NCBI GenBank assembly: GCA_036250195.1
Contig: JAVHZZ010000003.1
Coordinates: 52,896,521 to 52,960,520 of the forward strand
Origin: Mixophyes australis
Taxonomy: Eukaryota > Chordata > Amphibia > Anura > Limnodynastidae
Reading direction: 5' to 3'
DNA length: 64,000 nucleotides
Part shown: positions 35,687 through 46,504 of the stretch, in pieces
Position numbering within the stretch: position 1 is the first letter of the stretch
Layout: the number at the start of each line of letters is the position of its first letter
Translations under genes and position numbers: made by a program
Notes under the pieces: model-generated
What the model saw: the letters and a program-made list of their open reading frames with translations, nothing else
Told to the model about the DNA's origin: nothing
Databases searched by the model: none

Positions 35687-35762
35687 ATCATAAAAACTGA
35701 GAGAGCAGACTGTGTGAAAAATAATATTTGTGTCATTCTCCAAAATTTTGGCCATGACTGTA

Positions 35763-36336
35763 TGTGGCCTGCTGTCTGTATACTGGTTGCACTTACAATC
35801 TCTTCCTTCGCAGTGCTTGGGTGTCATTATAATGGGAGATTACCTTGCAGAAATGCCATTAGTCACTTATCTCCCATTGATAAGGGGAAGGCTGGTTATT
35901 ATTCTGGAATTGTCATGGACCACACAAAGGCAGCGGGGTGTGTGTAACATCTTTCATACTTCTCCTGTGCGTGTGTCCGTGCTGTCTACCGCCGCGCCGC
36001 ATTCTCTTTAATCATTTGTAACACTTTATAAAAACATTCAGGTTTTAAACCTCATTTTTGACCATTTCCTCGACTGTCTGTGTTCTTAGTCAATGTGACT
36101 GATTATCTGAAGCAGATGTGAACAAAAAAACCCTCAAATCTTCCACAACTGATAAAATCTTAAATCCATCAAAAAAAATTCTCTTTGAAGACAACAGCCT
36201 GGAATTTTTTTTTTCTCTCAAATTAGTTTTGTAGCTTTGTTGAGGATTGGCGTGTTACAGAGTATTTACATAGCTCAGATAACAATACCACCTGCAAACC
36301 GTTACACGAGTCACACAAGAGAAGTACTATATCGAC
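35763..36336. other. No gene recognised
   Basis: No repeat or exon identified apart from a possible short retroelement end upstream of the (TA)n tract. Confidence 0.35.
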
Positions 36337-36389
36337 ATATATATATATATCGGTATATATATATCGGTATATATATATATCAGTATATA

Positions 36390-36480
<91 letters not shown>
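36337..36480. repeat. Compound (TA)n/(TATG) microsatellite
   Basis: About 144 bp of TA repeats with interspersed cgg, cag and tgtatg interruptions. The frames reading poly-YI/IY through it are artefacts. Confidence 0.95.
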
Positions 36481-36483
<3 letters not shown>

Positions 36484-36484
36484 G

Positions 36485-37073
36485 AAAAGTGAAAAGACAA
36501 ATATCCTTTTGATAAAGTCTCGGCTGAGACGAAACGCGTTAAGGAGGTTTGGAAGGAGGTCCTGCACTTTGGTGGAAGCGGAGGCAAGGAGGTTCCTGTG
36601 TGCCAGCTCCAGAGAGCTATCTTGAGGGGACCCCTGCAAGCGCTTTTCTATACAGATAAGCCTGTTTTTATTTTACCCGATGTACGGGCATTTTATTGCT
36701 TTCTATGGATTTAGGCTGTAATTAAATGGATTTTATCCTATAAATCAGCCTGCTTTTATTCTACACTAAATTTTAGCTGTGCAGTCTATGTACTAATAGC
36801 AAATCTAACTTTGGGGTAATTTACCCTTGAGAGGCCTATTGCTGGCTTGTGTTATAAACTGTCTGTTTTTCATTACACATGTACTATATCTTCTATGATT
36901 CCGAATGCCACTTATTATTGGAAAGGTGGAGCTTATTGAAATCAAGTGTTGGAACATCTGAGTGAATTAACCTCTGTTACACGACTCATTGTATTTTATT
37001 AATTATAGAGTGTCTGGATTTGACCCGTATCTTGATGTTATCACACTATGTTTGGCGCTTCTCTTTTTATGTT

Positions 37074-37075
<2 letters not shown>
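36485..37075 (+). mobile_element. Possible Penelope-like element terminal fragment
   Basis: The segment begins with the hammerhead-like motif at 36509-36540 and runs to a TA tract, with ggcgcttctctttttatg just before it. It is a recurrent frog interspersed sequence by my recognition, and hammerhead motifs are known in the terminal repeats of Penelope-like elements. No reverse transcriptase is present, so the assignment rests on the motif alone. Confidence 0.35.
36509..36540 (+). other. Degenerate hammerhead-ribozyme-like motif
   Basis: Reads TTGATAA (36509-36515; consensus CTGATGA), then A, then a perfect 5-bp stem GTCTC-ggct-GAGAC (36517-36530), then GAAA (36531-36534) and CGCG. Order and spacing match hammerhead core, stem II and GAAA. 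Two core bases differ (C3 to T and G8 to A), which should abolish cleavage. It is probably a relic. Confidence 0.42.

Positions 37076-37120
<45 letters not shown>
37076..37120. repeat. (TA)n microsatellite
   Basis: About 45 bp of alternating TA. Confidence 0.95.
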
Positions 37121-37124
<4 letters not shown>

Positions 37125-37914
37125 CCAGTATATATATGCACAGAGAATGCCCAGGTCCATCTTGGTGTAATACGAACTTTTATAGCTCGCACTCTGTATC
37201 TGCTCATGTCTAGGACAATACATACTGGCCAACATTTATCTGCTAGGCCAGTACATCTACGCACAGTACGATAAGCGTGACTGGCAAACACTTGAGCACT
37301 ACAATTCCAATCATGTCATAATTTTGCATGTTCAACATTCCAATAAATATTAAAATCGTAGCATTGTTCCCTTTGAATATAAGCTGTTGTGTACCCAACG
37401 GCATTCAATGCCCACAGAGGGTGACTGAACGACACAGGAGTTCATCCACAACTGTGATCTCCATGGATGCAATATTGTCTAACCTTGATCCTCTACTCTC
37501 TGTTCTCATTGAACACTTGTGTCCAGACCAACTTTTTGTCATAGGGAGCGTTGTTCCCTATTTTGAAATTTGCTCTGGCAGAACGAAGCCCCTGTTTAAG
37601 TGCCCTCACATTACCACTCCACCTATGTCACCCATTACATAGTGCTCAGCCTGCTCCCATCCTTCAGTTATTTTGCAATTGCTGTAACCTGATTAATTTT
37701 GCACATATTACTGCAATGTCAATATGAATAGGAGACAAATAGAATAAGGCACCCATTGATATGGACCATGTTGGAATGATAGCTTTATACCAGTATATGC
37801 TTTTTAACGTATCCCTCTTTATAAAGTTTGGAAAACATCAGCTGAAAATCTCAAACAAGTGACAGCACTAATGCTCCTGTTCTGATAACTCATAAAACTT
37901 TAAAAAAAACGTTT
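37121..37914. other. No gene recognised
   Basis: A 104-codon plus-strand frame (37328-37642) shows no recognisable domain. No repeat family identified. Confidence 0.4.
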
Positions 37915-38160
37915 TCAAAAGGTTTCACTACACTGTCTCCATGTCCGCTTCAGAATCCAACTAATTATCTTCACCTACAATGCCCTGAAATCCTTCTCCC
38001 CTACATATCCAAACTCATTTCCACATACACTGCCTCCGGCCCTCACTCTGCCAATGATCGCCACCTCACTGATTACCTTTTCCCCCTCCTGCCTTCAGGA
38101 TTTCCCCCTCTCTGTGTCCATCAATCCCCTCTAGAATGTAGGCTCTCACAAGCAGGGTCT
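37915..38160 (+). pseudogene. L2/CR1-like LINE reverse-transcriptase C-terminal relic
   Basis: With frameshifts, the plus strand encodes phrases typical of the end of L2/CR1 ORF2, such as a leucine-rich segment, then PYISKLISTYTASGPHSAND and a proline-rich end. It is followed by gtaggctctcacaagcaggg, the noncoding motif (usually attgtaagctc...gcagggc) found after the stop codon of these LINEs. This is the 3' end of a 5'-truncated copy. Confidence 0.6.
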
Positions 38161-38281
38161 CTTCTAAATCCTGAGTCATTAAGGAAAGTAAGGCAAAAAA
38201 TGGAGTAAATGTTCTCCGGGACAAACCATGTTACAATGCAAGGGGTGCAAATGAGTTAATTTTTTTACACATAAGTTAAAT

Positions 38282-38587
38282 CGGTGGTAGTCTTCAAAGC
38301 GAAGCTGACAACCCCAACAGCACATACCCCGACATGACACCAACGGTGTGTTCCCCGACAGACTCTTCAGACCGACTGCTTGAAAAACACACTTCAAAGG
38401 ATTACGATCAATAAAGATGACGGCCGCCACTTTGAAGCCCGACTGTATTATTGGTGCTGTTAAGGTGGTGATTTAAGGAGGTGCCGGCTCTACAATGTTC
38501 TTTACAAAGGCCTGTACATTGGTGTCATCATGTCGGTGTATGTGTGTCCGGGTTGTCAGCTTCGCTTTCACGTACCCAACCCAAGTG
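38282..38587. mobile_element. Palindromic insertion inside MITE
   Basis: Inverted blocks agcgaagctgacaacccc (38298-38315) and gggttgtcagcttcgct (about 38549-38566) lie near the two ends. The sequence between gttaaat and aaatactg is absent from the related copy at 10083. It is therefore an insertion, probably a small DNA transposon, of unassigned superfamily. Confidence 0.65.
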
Positions 38588-38663
38588 AAATACTGCCTGT
38601 TTTTTCATGTATTACACAAATAGTCGATAGCTTTATTTTACTCTGAATGTTGATCTAGGACAT

Positions 38664-39000
38664 GGGCAGCACGGTGGCTCAGTGGTTAACACTTCTGCCT
38701 TACAGCACTGGGGTCATGAATTCAATTCCCAATCATGGCCTTACCTGTTTGGAGTTTATATGTTCTACCCGTGTTTGCGTGGGTTTCCTCCGGGTGCTCC
38801 GGTTTCCTCCCACACTCCAAAAACATACTAGTGAGTTAATTGGCTGCTAACAAATTGACCCTAGTCTATGTTTGTCTGTCTGTGTGTGTATGTTAGGGAA
38901 TTTACACTGTAAGTCCCAATGGGGCAGGGACTGATGTGAGTGAGTTCTCTGTACAGCGCTGCGGAATCAGTGGCACTATATAAATAAATGGTGATGATGA
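38664..39000 (+). mobile_element. V-SINE-like SINE, full length
   Basis: tRNA-like head gggcagcacggtggctcag with A-box-like tggctcagtgg, B-box-like stretch before ccc, central block cgtgggtttcctccgggtgc, then caatggggcagggactgatg and tail ggcactatataaataaatgg followed by TGATGATGA. gacatg is present on both sides (left 38658-38663; right overlaps the tail), a plausible TSD. Confidence 0.92.
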
Positions 39001-39128
39001 CATGCCCTACCCCAACTATCAATCTCTCCCCACATTTTAAATTTACCTCCCCCTCCAATACATGGTTTTGCCCAGGTGCAAAGATACTGCTTTTTATGCT
39101 TTGCTCTCTTTAATGACTCAGACCCTTA

Positions 39129-39303
39129 GGGCTAGATTTACTAAACTGCGGGTTTGGAAAAGTGGAGATGTAGCCTATAGCAACCAATCAGATTCTTTCT
39201 TTCATTTATTTAGTGCATTCTACAAAATGACAGCTAGAATCTGATTGGTTGCTATAGGCAACATCCCCACTTTTTCAACCCCGCAGATTAGTAAATATAC
39301 CCC
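39129..39303. mobile_element. PIF/Harbinger-like MITE (family 1)
   Basis: Inverted ends gggctagatttactaaact and agattagtaaatatacccc with TTA duplicated (39126-39128 and 39304-39306). It abuts the end of the family-3 MITE directly. Among the best preserved copies in the window. Confidence 0.9.
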
Positions 39304-39309
39304 TTAGTG

Positions 39310-39480
39310 TTTTCCATACATAATTATGTTATTTTTGCAGGTTTTAATGTCATTATGTAAACTAGTTGTTTGTATTGTCACTTTTGTACTTATGTTATTT
39401 TCTTGTACGTTCTAACTCCCTATGCGCGGCGCTCCGGAACCCTTGTGGCGCCTTATAAATAAAGGATAATAATAATAACA
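39310..39480 (+). mobile_element. LINE 3' tail
   Basis: Ends ggcgccttataaataaagg followed by ATAATAATAATAA, preceded by gcgcggcgctccggaac. The same type of 3' end occurs at 63129-63357 (ggcgccctataaataaaagg). This is the 3' end of an L2/CR1-type LINE with no coding part. Confidence 0.65.
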
Positions 39481-40127
39481 ACTTACAGTGAAAACAGCTT
39501 TTCTAGCCATATAAATAATTCACAATTCAAGTGAATTTGGCTATTCAGCAGCTTTTTGCGAGCATGACGGAGAGACCATTGCCCACCTTGATAGGAGCAA
39601 TTAAAAAGAAATATGTTCAAAAAATGACATTTATTGGTTTTTAAAAGCCACAGAGAAACAGAGAAAAAGCCTGACTTTTTGGGTTAGGAAGCTCTCCATC
39701 AGACTAATTCCTTAATTGCCACTTACATGGTGTGCACCTGGCTCTTGCAATGTTCTTCATCTCTAGATGTAGAAATGATTTTTCACTGTTAAGACTTTGA
39801 AAGCTGCTGACCTGATATACATCTCACTGTCATAAGGTGTTAATGTGCTGTGGCTGATGGATTGTGCAGGGTGTAGAATGTTTATATTGCTGCATACCTT
39901 CCAGTGTAACCCACTCCAACAGGTACACCGTGCTCTGCTCTGCTTCAAACAGTGATATTCCAATTGCCTTTCCCTGGTAGCTATTAAATCATTGAAAAAA
40001 ATAAAATAATATATATATATATATAATTATTATTTTTTAATCAGACAACTTTAATTTGAAGGGAAACTCAGAGCAGGGTATTGTGTACAAAGTGAAATGG
40101 GTCATATTTAAATATATGTAACTCTTG
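39481..40127. other. No gene recognised
   Basis: No repeat family or exon recognised apart from a short (TA)n tract at about 40006-40025. Confidence 0.4.
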
Positions 40128-41090
40128 TTAACATTTATTTATGCAGGGCCTGATTGTTCCGCTGCGCTAAGCAATTGGGAGCAAACACGGTAATAAAATG
40201 GGGCTGGCCATTACCATACAGACCAAAGGGTAAGAGGGCCCTGCTCAAAAGCTTGCAATCCATAGAAAATTGGAGTTTGAGACATCATCAACATCATCAT
40301 CAGCTATTTATATAGCGCTACTGATTCCGCAGCGCTGTACAGAGAACTCACATCAGTCCCTGCCCCATTGGAGCTTACAGTCTAAATTCTCTAACAAACA
40401 CACACACAGACAGACAGACTAGGGTCAATTTTATAGCAGCCAATTAACCTACTAGTATGTGTTTGGAGTGTGGGAGGAAACTGGAGCACCCGGAGGAAAC
40501 CCACACAAACATGGGGAGAACATACAAACTCCACACAGACATGAGGTTAAGTGACACATATTGCATATTGGTCCAGCCAGGATGTGATGGGAAACATTGC
40601 TTAGTGTGGATATATGGTCCAGTCACACAGCGATGATGGTTTGGCGGTTAGTAAGTGGTTTTAGTACAGAAAGAAAACAAATAAAATGTTTGAACTGTGT
40701 AGACGGGTGGTAATTGGGTAGAAAAGAGGGGGTTTAGGAAGTTGATAAGCTTGTCTACAGAGGTGAGATTTCAGGGAAAGCTTAAAACTTTGGAGATTAT
40801 GGTAAAGTCTTGTTGTACGACAAGGGATACAGCTAGAAAAAAGGGCTGTAACCGGGAATGGGAGAAAGTAATGATTTGCAATATTCAATGCAGGAGATTA
40901 TGGGGCTGATGCAGAGTGTGAGCGCACACAATAACACTATAATGCTTATATTAAGTTCAGAATAGTAGTAATAACTGCATGCTTGAATAAGAGATACAGA
41001 GAGATTAAAGATATTAGAAAAGGTTATAGAGTGTGCAGGACAGGAATTGAACAGGCTGTTGGTCAGAGAAGAGGATGCTATTGCACATTG
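40128..41090 (-). mobile_element. L2/CR1-like LINE 3' tail, split by a SINE
   Basis: The plus strand starts aacatttatttatgcagggc, then ccgctgcgctaagcaattgg, agagggccctgctcaaaagc and gcttgcaatccatagaaaat. This is the reverse complement of the LINE 3' region also seen at 44827-47090. A SINE (40284-40538) splits it. The region after it (gataagcttgtctacagaggtgag) matches the same downstream part of that copy. Confidence 0.72.
40284..40538 (-). mobile_element. V-SINE-like SINE, head missing
   Basis: Contains the tail tatttatatagcgctactga and the central block (ggagcacccggaggaaac) but stops at aactccacacag, so the tRNA-like head is absent (5' truncation). A short repeat gacat occurs at both junctions. 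Confidence 0.85.
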
Positions 41091-41242
41091 ACAATCTTCT
41101 ACGTGAAGTAGGAAACAAGATCTTGGTCTGTGTTAGCAGACGGAGGGGTTGGTGTGGGAGGGTTGAGAAGAGATTTAAATGTATTAAAGAGGGGTATAGG
41201 GTAAGAAGCCTGAACAGAGACGAGGGATTGAAAATATATGGT

Positions 41243-41243
41243 G

Positions 41244-41304
<61 letters not shown>
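41243..41304. repeat. (TA)n microsatellite
   Basis: About 62 bp of TA with one TTTA interruption. Confidence 0.95.
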
Positions 41305-41306
<2 letters not shown>

Positions 41307-43394
41307 ATATCCAGAGTCATTTACTATTGGTAAATAGCAGGAAGTCATCGGAAGAACAGGATTTTCATCAATAAGATTCTATTTTGTGGGAGAAAGGCAT
41401 TTCTTTTTTTTAAAACAAACTTGTATTGAGCATTTTTGTTATTGTTGTGTCATCATGGGGCAGTAGGGAATAGTTACAGAATAGCAGGGTAGATTTTACC
41501 AGAGTTCAGGGTACATGATGATACATAAGTCACATAGAGGCCATATTACAGAGGAGGAGGTACCACATTGAAAGAGGACCATGGAGTCCATATACGGAAA
41601 TCTGGCCCCAAGAGTTGTTACAATACAGGTAATGTGCTCCATGCCATATGAGGCACACCTTGTGCCTCTTAGGGGATGGATAGGCAGCATTCACATAAAT
41701 GTGGTCAGAAAATGGCCTATGTAGGTTACAGGTCTGCGTTATCTTAAATCATAATAGGTTCCTAATAAATAGCATTGGTGAGAAACTCAGAACGGCAAAA
41801 GAACTGAGTAGTGAAGCAAGTGGAAAAATAATGCAAGCGTGAGCACTGATTATCTTGAAATCAGTAGCTACATGCAAACACTATTTTTGCACAAACCAGC
41901 TCATGATTTGACATTATTACTTATCAGATACTAGGAAACAGATATGAAACGAAAAGATTGACAAGATTTTGTGCCCAAAATAAACGATGAGGTTGAATGA
42001 ATGGGATGTTAAATTTCAAGATAACTCTTTTGTGTTCTTAAATTTTAAAAAGTCGTCAACTTATTAACCAATGTCGGGAAATGTACAACGCATTTATTTT
42101 GTTGTGCATTTGTGGCTATTTGTCTATTTCGTGTATACTTAGTTGCTTGTCTGCTTCCCGGTTTGACGTTCGCAGTGGCTGTATTTAATAGTCAGCTCTG
42201 TGCACATTACTGTGAATAAGTAACAGGTATTTTTGCTGTCCTATACTGCTGTCTATGTGCTAGTTACCGACCATCCCTGTCTGCTCGTGACCCTGACCTT
42301 CGGCTTGTATTGTGACCTAGAACATGTGATATGCATAATCATCACCTGCAATCTGTAACATATGCAACAATTTGCAGGATTGTGAGCTCTGTTGGATATG
42401 CACATGGTGAAATCAGTAAAAAGATCAATTCAATCTCCTACCTACTACCATTCTGGATCACATAGTAGCTACAATGTTCCCATTTATATTTCAAAAAGAC
42501 TGCTCAAAGGAGCCTCATTTATATCCTAAATAAATCATAACTGTAAGAGAAAACTGTCTTTATTACCTTGTACAGTTTGTACATATTCATTTTTAATATT
42601 TTTATGCCATTATTCCATTCCACTAAACTCCACTAATCTGAGAATGCCCCCTTATTACTACATTTCAACCCTTGATCTCATCCTACAACACAAAATCTTG
42701 TTCTACCGGTCCCCCCCACTGTAAGAGAATCAGAGCGGGGGGAACCCCTTCGCTACCACCTGTTAATAGCTGGTAATACAGCTTTAATACACAATTAAAA
42801 ACACATGCACAGTGCACTTATGTATGCATTCTAAACACAGTTACTTTTAATTATTATATTAATTATATTAACCATACCGATGTGCAAACACTTCTTAACT
42901 GCATCTCATTGCCTTTCCACTGCGCTCCCATTGAGATGAATATTTTCAATTGCTTTTATGTATCGGAGGCACTGAAATGAAATAAGAAGTGTTCAAGCAG
43001 AACGCCTCTGTGTATGTTATTGTCAGTCTACTTTTAAAGCATGTCTGTGTTATTGTCATCACTAATTTTTTGTTAATTTCCTCCTTGTCGGCCTTCTCAC
43101 AGTAGGAATAACGTACCCCACCCTATTATACGTTGGCTGGAACATACAGCTTACAAGTAGGTTAGAAACGTCTTTAATACTCTCTTATTTTTCTACCAGA
43201 AGGCAACCGAAACAAGACAAGAAAGAAGAAAAAAAATTGCAAATGGGCTTATTATGAATTGGGTGATCTGAGTTAAATGAACAAAATATCTGAATCTCTC
43301 CCTTTTTAAATTCTGCAGCTGCCTGTTCAGCATCTTAGACCATACAGAATAGAGAGAAGTGTTTTAAGATATTGTATGCCTCAGATACACATCT
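41305..43394. other. No gene recognised
   Basis: No exon or repeat family that I can defend. The segment 41400-41720 (aacttgtattgagcattttt and onwards) has the look of a LINE 3' region read backwards, but I cannot support it further. Confidence 0.35.
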
Positions 43395-43640
43395 AGGGCC
43401 TGATTCATTAAGGATCTTAACTTAAAAAACTTCTTATTTCAGTCTCCTGGACAAAACCATGTTACAATGCAAGGGGTGCAAACTAGTATTCTGTTTTGCA
43501 CATAAGTTAAATACTGACTGTTTTTTCATGTAGCACACAAATATCAACTTTAAATGTCAGTGTACAAGAAAGCTATCAAGTATTTGTGTATTACTGTGCC
43601 CCTAGTGCGCTCCTGAAACACCTCTCCAATCGCCTGAATA
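43395..43640. mobile_element. MITE family 3, left part
   Basis: Starts agggcctgattcattaagga and contains caaaaccatgttacaatgca and cacataagttaaatactg, as in 10083-10400. The right terminus is lost. Confidence 0.7.
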
Positions 43641-44533
43641 GTATACTTGAAAAAGAACACTGCAAATACAAGTGTTTTGTCGTTGCCGGGTACAGGAGCG
43701 GCAAATGAGGGTGGAATGAGAGAGTGTAAAAAACTTTACAGCTTTTTAGAAAGAAAAGACACCTATCCAGACGTAGCTTAAATGGTATAGCAAAACAAAA
43801 TATCTAATGAGAGGATAAAAGTCAGAAGGAAATACAGAAAAAGATGGTGATTTCAGATACACACACTTTGTTGAATGACACTTGACTTTTCCTGTCCTAT
43901 ATATATTGTACAGTGTTACATTGTATCAGCCAAGAGACCCATGTTGTGTTGTACAATATAGTATGAGCTCATTGGTAGCTGAACTGTTACATGTGATGTG
44001 AACGATTTTGACATTTACAGGGCCTGATAGGTGAATAATTACAAGGAATAAACGCAATATCTTACTACATTACTCCAAATTGATATGATTTAGCGATGAA
44101 GAGCATCAAATAAATATTGAAGGGAATAATATGCTCTCTGTGTCATTGTCATTATTGAGTTTGACGCTCTGTCTAACACTAAGGTAAGTTTCCACAGCAA
44201 AAGTATCTGATGCTTCTTAATTACACGAGCTGCCAGCAGCATCATATGACTAATTAAATCAGAATATGCTGAGGATGGGAGGAATCACAGTGTCTATGGC
44301 AGCTCTTCAATTACTGTCTTCTGCAGGTGTTGATATAGTTCCTGTGTAATTGGTAGTGATGAGCTACCTGATGGACATTTGAAGATAGATTGAGAGAATG
44401 ACTGTTCAAACATGAATTAAAACTAGGAAATGTTTTTTTGCAATAGGCTCTCACTATTAAACAGAGAAAGAACTAATATCTTAAAGTGAATCTGATCAAG
44501 GCATTAAACATGTATGTGCTTTATGTACTTTTG
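43641..44533. other. No gene recognised
   Basis: No repeat family or exon recognised. Confidence 0.4.
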
Positions 44534-44706
44534 GGGGCATATTCAATTGTCTGCGTTTCTCGCGGCGTTAAAAGTATTATGGCAATTCTAAGCCGGCGTT
44601 AAAGGTACCGTAATAACTGTAATTACATGCACTATTACCGTAATAATGGTAATAGTGTACAAGTCGCGTTACTTTTGCGAGTAACGCTGACAATTGAATA
44701 TGCCCC
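44534..44706. mobile_element. PIF/Harbinger-like MITE (family 2)
   Basis: Inverted ends ggggcatattcaattgtc and gacaattgaatatgcccc, flanked by TTG (44531-44533 and 44707-44709). The interior contains taccgtaata and taatggtaa inverted blocks. Confidence 0.88.
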
Positions 44707-45462
44707 TTGGTATGTTGAACATAATATGATCAGAGCTAACCTCGTCTTTCACATGATTTTACACGTTTAACACTTGCACTTGTTGCTTACACACAGAGGA
44801 GGCAGATATTTAGTAACAATGAGTAATCATCATCATCAACATTTATTTATATAGCGCCATCAGATTCCGTAGCGCTTTACAATTGGGAAAAAGCATTAAT
44901 AAGACAATACTGGGTAATACATACAGAAAGAGAGGTAAGAGCAGTGTCGGACTGGCACAGCGAGCTACCGCTAAAACCACCGGCAGGCCCGGCTACCTTA
45001 CGGCCACACCCCCTTTTAGTAGTGGGCGGAGCTTACCTGGAGGCCCGTTGTCGTCATCCAGGGTGCCCGCAGTCCTCTCCGCCGTCCCCACTGCTGCAGA
45101 TGACTGGCTGTCAGTGACAGCCAGTCATCTTTCAAATACGATCGCAGTTGCGATCATGTGACCCGCCCCCTCACCTTGTGATGATGTTCCTGCCGCCGCT
45201 GAATGGGGAAGAAGACTTTGAAAGGGGTATATATGAATTAACTTTTGATCCATGCATAATTAGAGGATGAACATACTTACTAGGTTATTGTGGGAAGTTT
45301 GAACTGGTACTCATACTATAAGATATCAGTGCATACAACTTTGCATTTGCGCTTTCCACCATGTGCATTTCCAGCCCAAGGTAGTCTAAGTTACTGTATG
45401 TGCCTTGGTTACTCATCCTTTTGATGTGCCTTAGTAAAGTTTAAGAATAGAAGTGTGCCTAT

Positions 45463-45500
45463 GATTATATATACATACACATCATATATGTATATATACA

Positions 45501-45547
<47 letters not shown>

Positions 45548-45607
45548 ATGTATTTATATATACATATATATATACACACATGTATATATACATATATGAT
45601 GTGTGTG

Positions 45608-45653
<46 letters not shown>

Positions 45654-45662
45654 GTGTGTGTG
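45463..45662. repeat. (TA)n/(TG)n compound microsatellite
   Basis: About 200 bp of alternating TA and TG blocks, including two pure TA runs of about 30-35 bp. Long poly-YI frames on both strands are artefacts. Confidence 0.95.
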
Positions 45663-45985
45663 TGTGAATTGAGAGCACTATTGCATGGCATACGTGAATT
45701 GGGGGCACTATTGCATATGGAATATGTGATTTGGGGGGCACTATTGTGGGCATAATATCAATTGGGGACATTCTAGCATGGCATATGTGAATTTTGGGTA
45801 TTACTGTGTGGCATAACATTGGGGCACAACATTGTTTGGGGGCACTACTGTGTGGCATAATGTTGTTTGGGGACACTACTGTGTGGCATAATGTTGTTTG
45901 GGGGCACTACTGTTTGGCATAATGTTGCTTGGGGGCACTAATGTGTGGCATAATGTTGTAAGAGGGCACTACTATGTGGCATAGG
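45663..45985. repeat. Degenerate 31-bp tandem repeat inside hAT
   Basis: Best units read ggcactactgtgtggcataa plus tgttgtttggg, 31 bp. The left half is more diverged (attgggggcactattgcat). About ten copies. Confidence 0.85.
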
Positions 45986-46357
45986 GGGGCTGCCTATCTA
46001 TACTAAACTGTAGGGGGGATAACTATGCTAAACTATAGTGAGGGGGGCTGCCTATGCTAAACTATAGTGGGGGAACATTAATGTTGGGGTTGGTTGGAGG
46101 GAAATAGATCTATTTATCAAATGTGTGCACTATTACTTTAATGTTGAGGATGGAGAGAGGCCTAATTATTAAATGTGGGTGCTGTTGATTTAATGGCGGG
46201 GATGGTTGGCGTTTCTAAATGTACCCATTATTTTTTCCAAATAGGGCCCTTAACATTCCAGGATCCAGACATGCCACAACTAAAGAAACCAGCAACCACG
46301 GGTGGTAAAAGTGACAAGAACAGGTAGGACAGTCTGTCAAATGTTCTGAGCCTAGTG

Positions 46358-46504
46358 CAGGCTTGACTAACCTGTGGCACTCCAGATGTTGTGAAACTAC
46401 AAGTACCAGCATACCCTTCCAGCAATAAGCTGCTATATATTGGCAAAGCATGCTGGGGCTTGTAGTTTCACAACACCGGGAGTGTCACAGGTTAGCCAAG
46501 CCTG
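46358..46504. mobile_element. Palindromic hAT-like MITE with ZNF143-like motifs
   Basis: Ends caggcttgactaacctgtgg and ccacaggttagccaagcctg-type inverted repeats (right end aggttagccaagcctg). Flanks gcctagtg (46350-46357) and gtctagtg (46505-46512) agree at 7 of 8 positions. Each arm carries a version of aactacaagtcccagcatgc, the ZNF143/THAP11-type motif. Confidence 0.8.

Larger units (their letters stand above)
33752..35760 (-). mobile_element. Tc1/mariner element with both ends and TA TSD
   Basis: Left end cagtcatggccaaaagtttt and right end aaaattttggccatgactg are inverted repeats, flanked by TA (33750-33751 and 35761-35762), the Tc1/mariner target-site duplication. The transposase reads on the minus strand (separate entry). 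Two later insertions lie inside: a Harbinger-like MITE (34016-34169) and a SINE (35356-35686). Without them the element is about 1.5 kb, close to the usual size. The family is found in frogs and fishes. Confidence 0.93.
38167..39125. mobile_element. Palindrome-ended MITE (family 3), interrupted twice
   Basis: Left end cctgagtcattaaggaaag and right end ctctttaatgactcagaccc match the element at 10083-10400. The body is interrupted first by a palindromic insertion (about 38282-38587) and then by a SINE (38664-39000); the remaining pieces align in order with the uninterrupted copy. Confidence 0.82.

Noticed and set aside
36223..36639. Poly-Tyr/Ile frames
   Set aside because: Translation of (TA)n microsatellite; the same happens near 17052, 37041, 41075, 45409, 48574 and 57881.
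38664..38740. Candidate tRNA gene
   Set aside because: A- and B-box-like segments are present but it is the head of a SINE; it has no tRNA cloverleaf that I can draw and is repeated in other copies.
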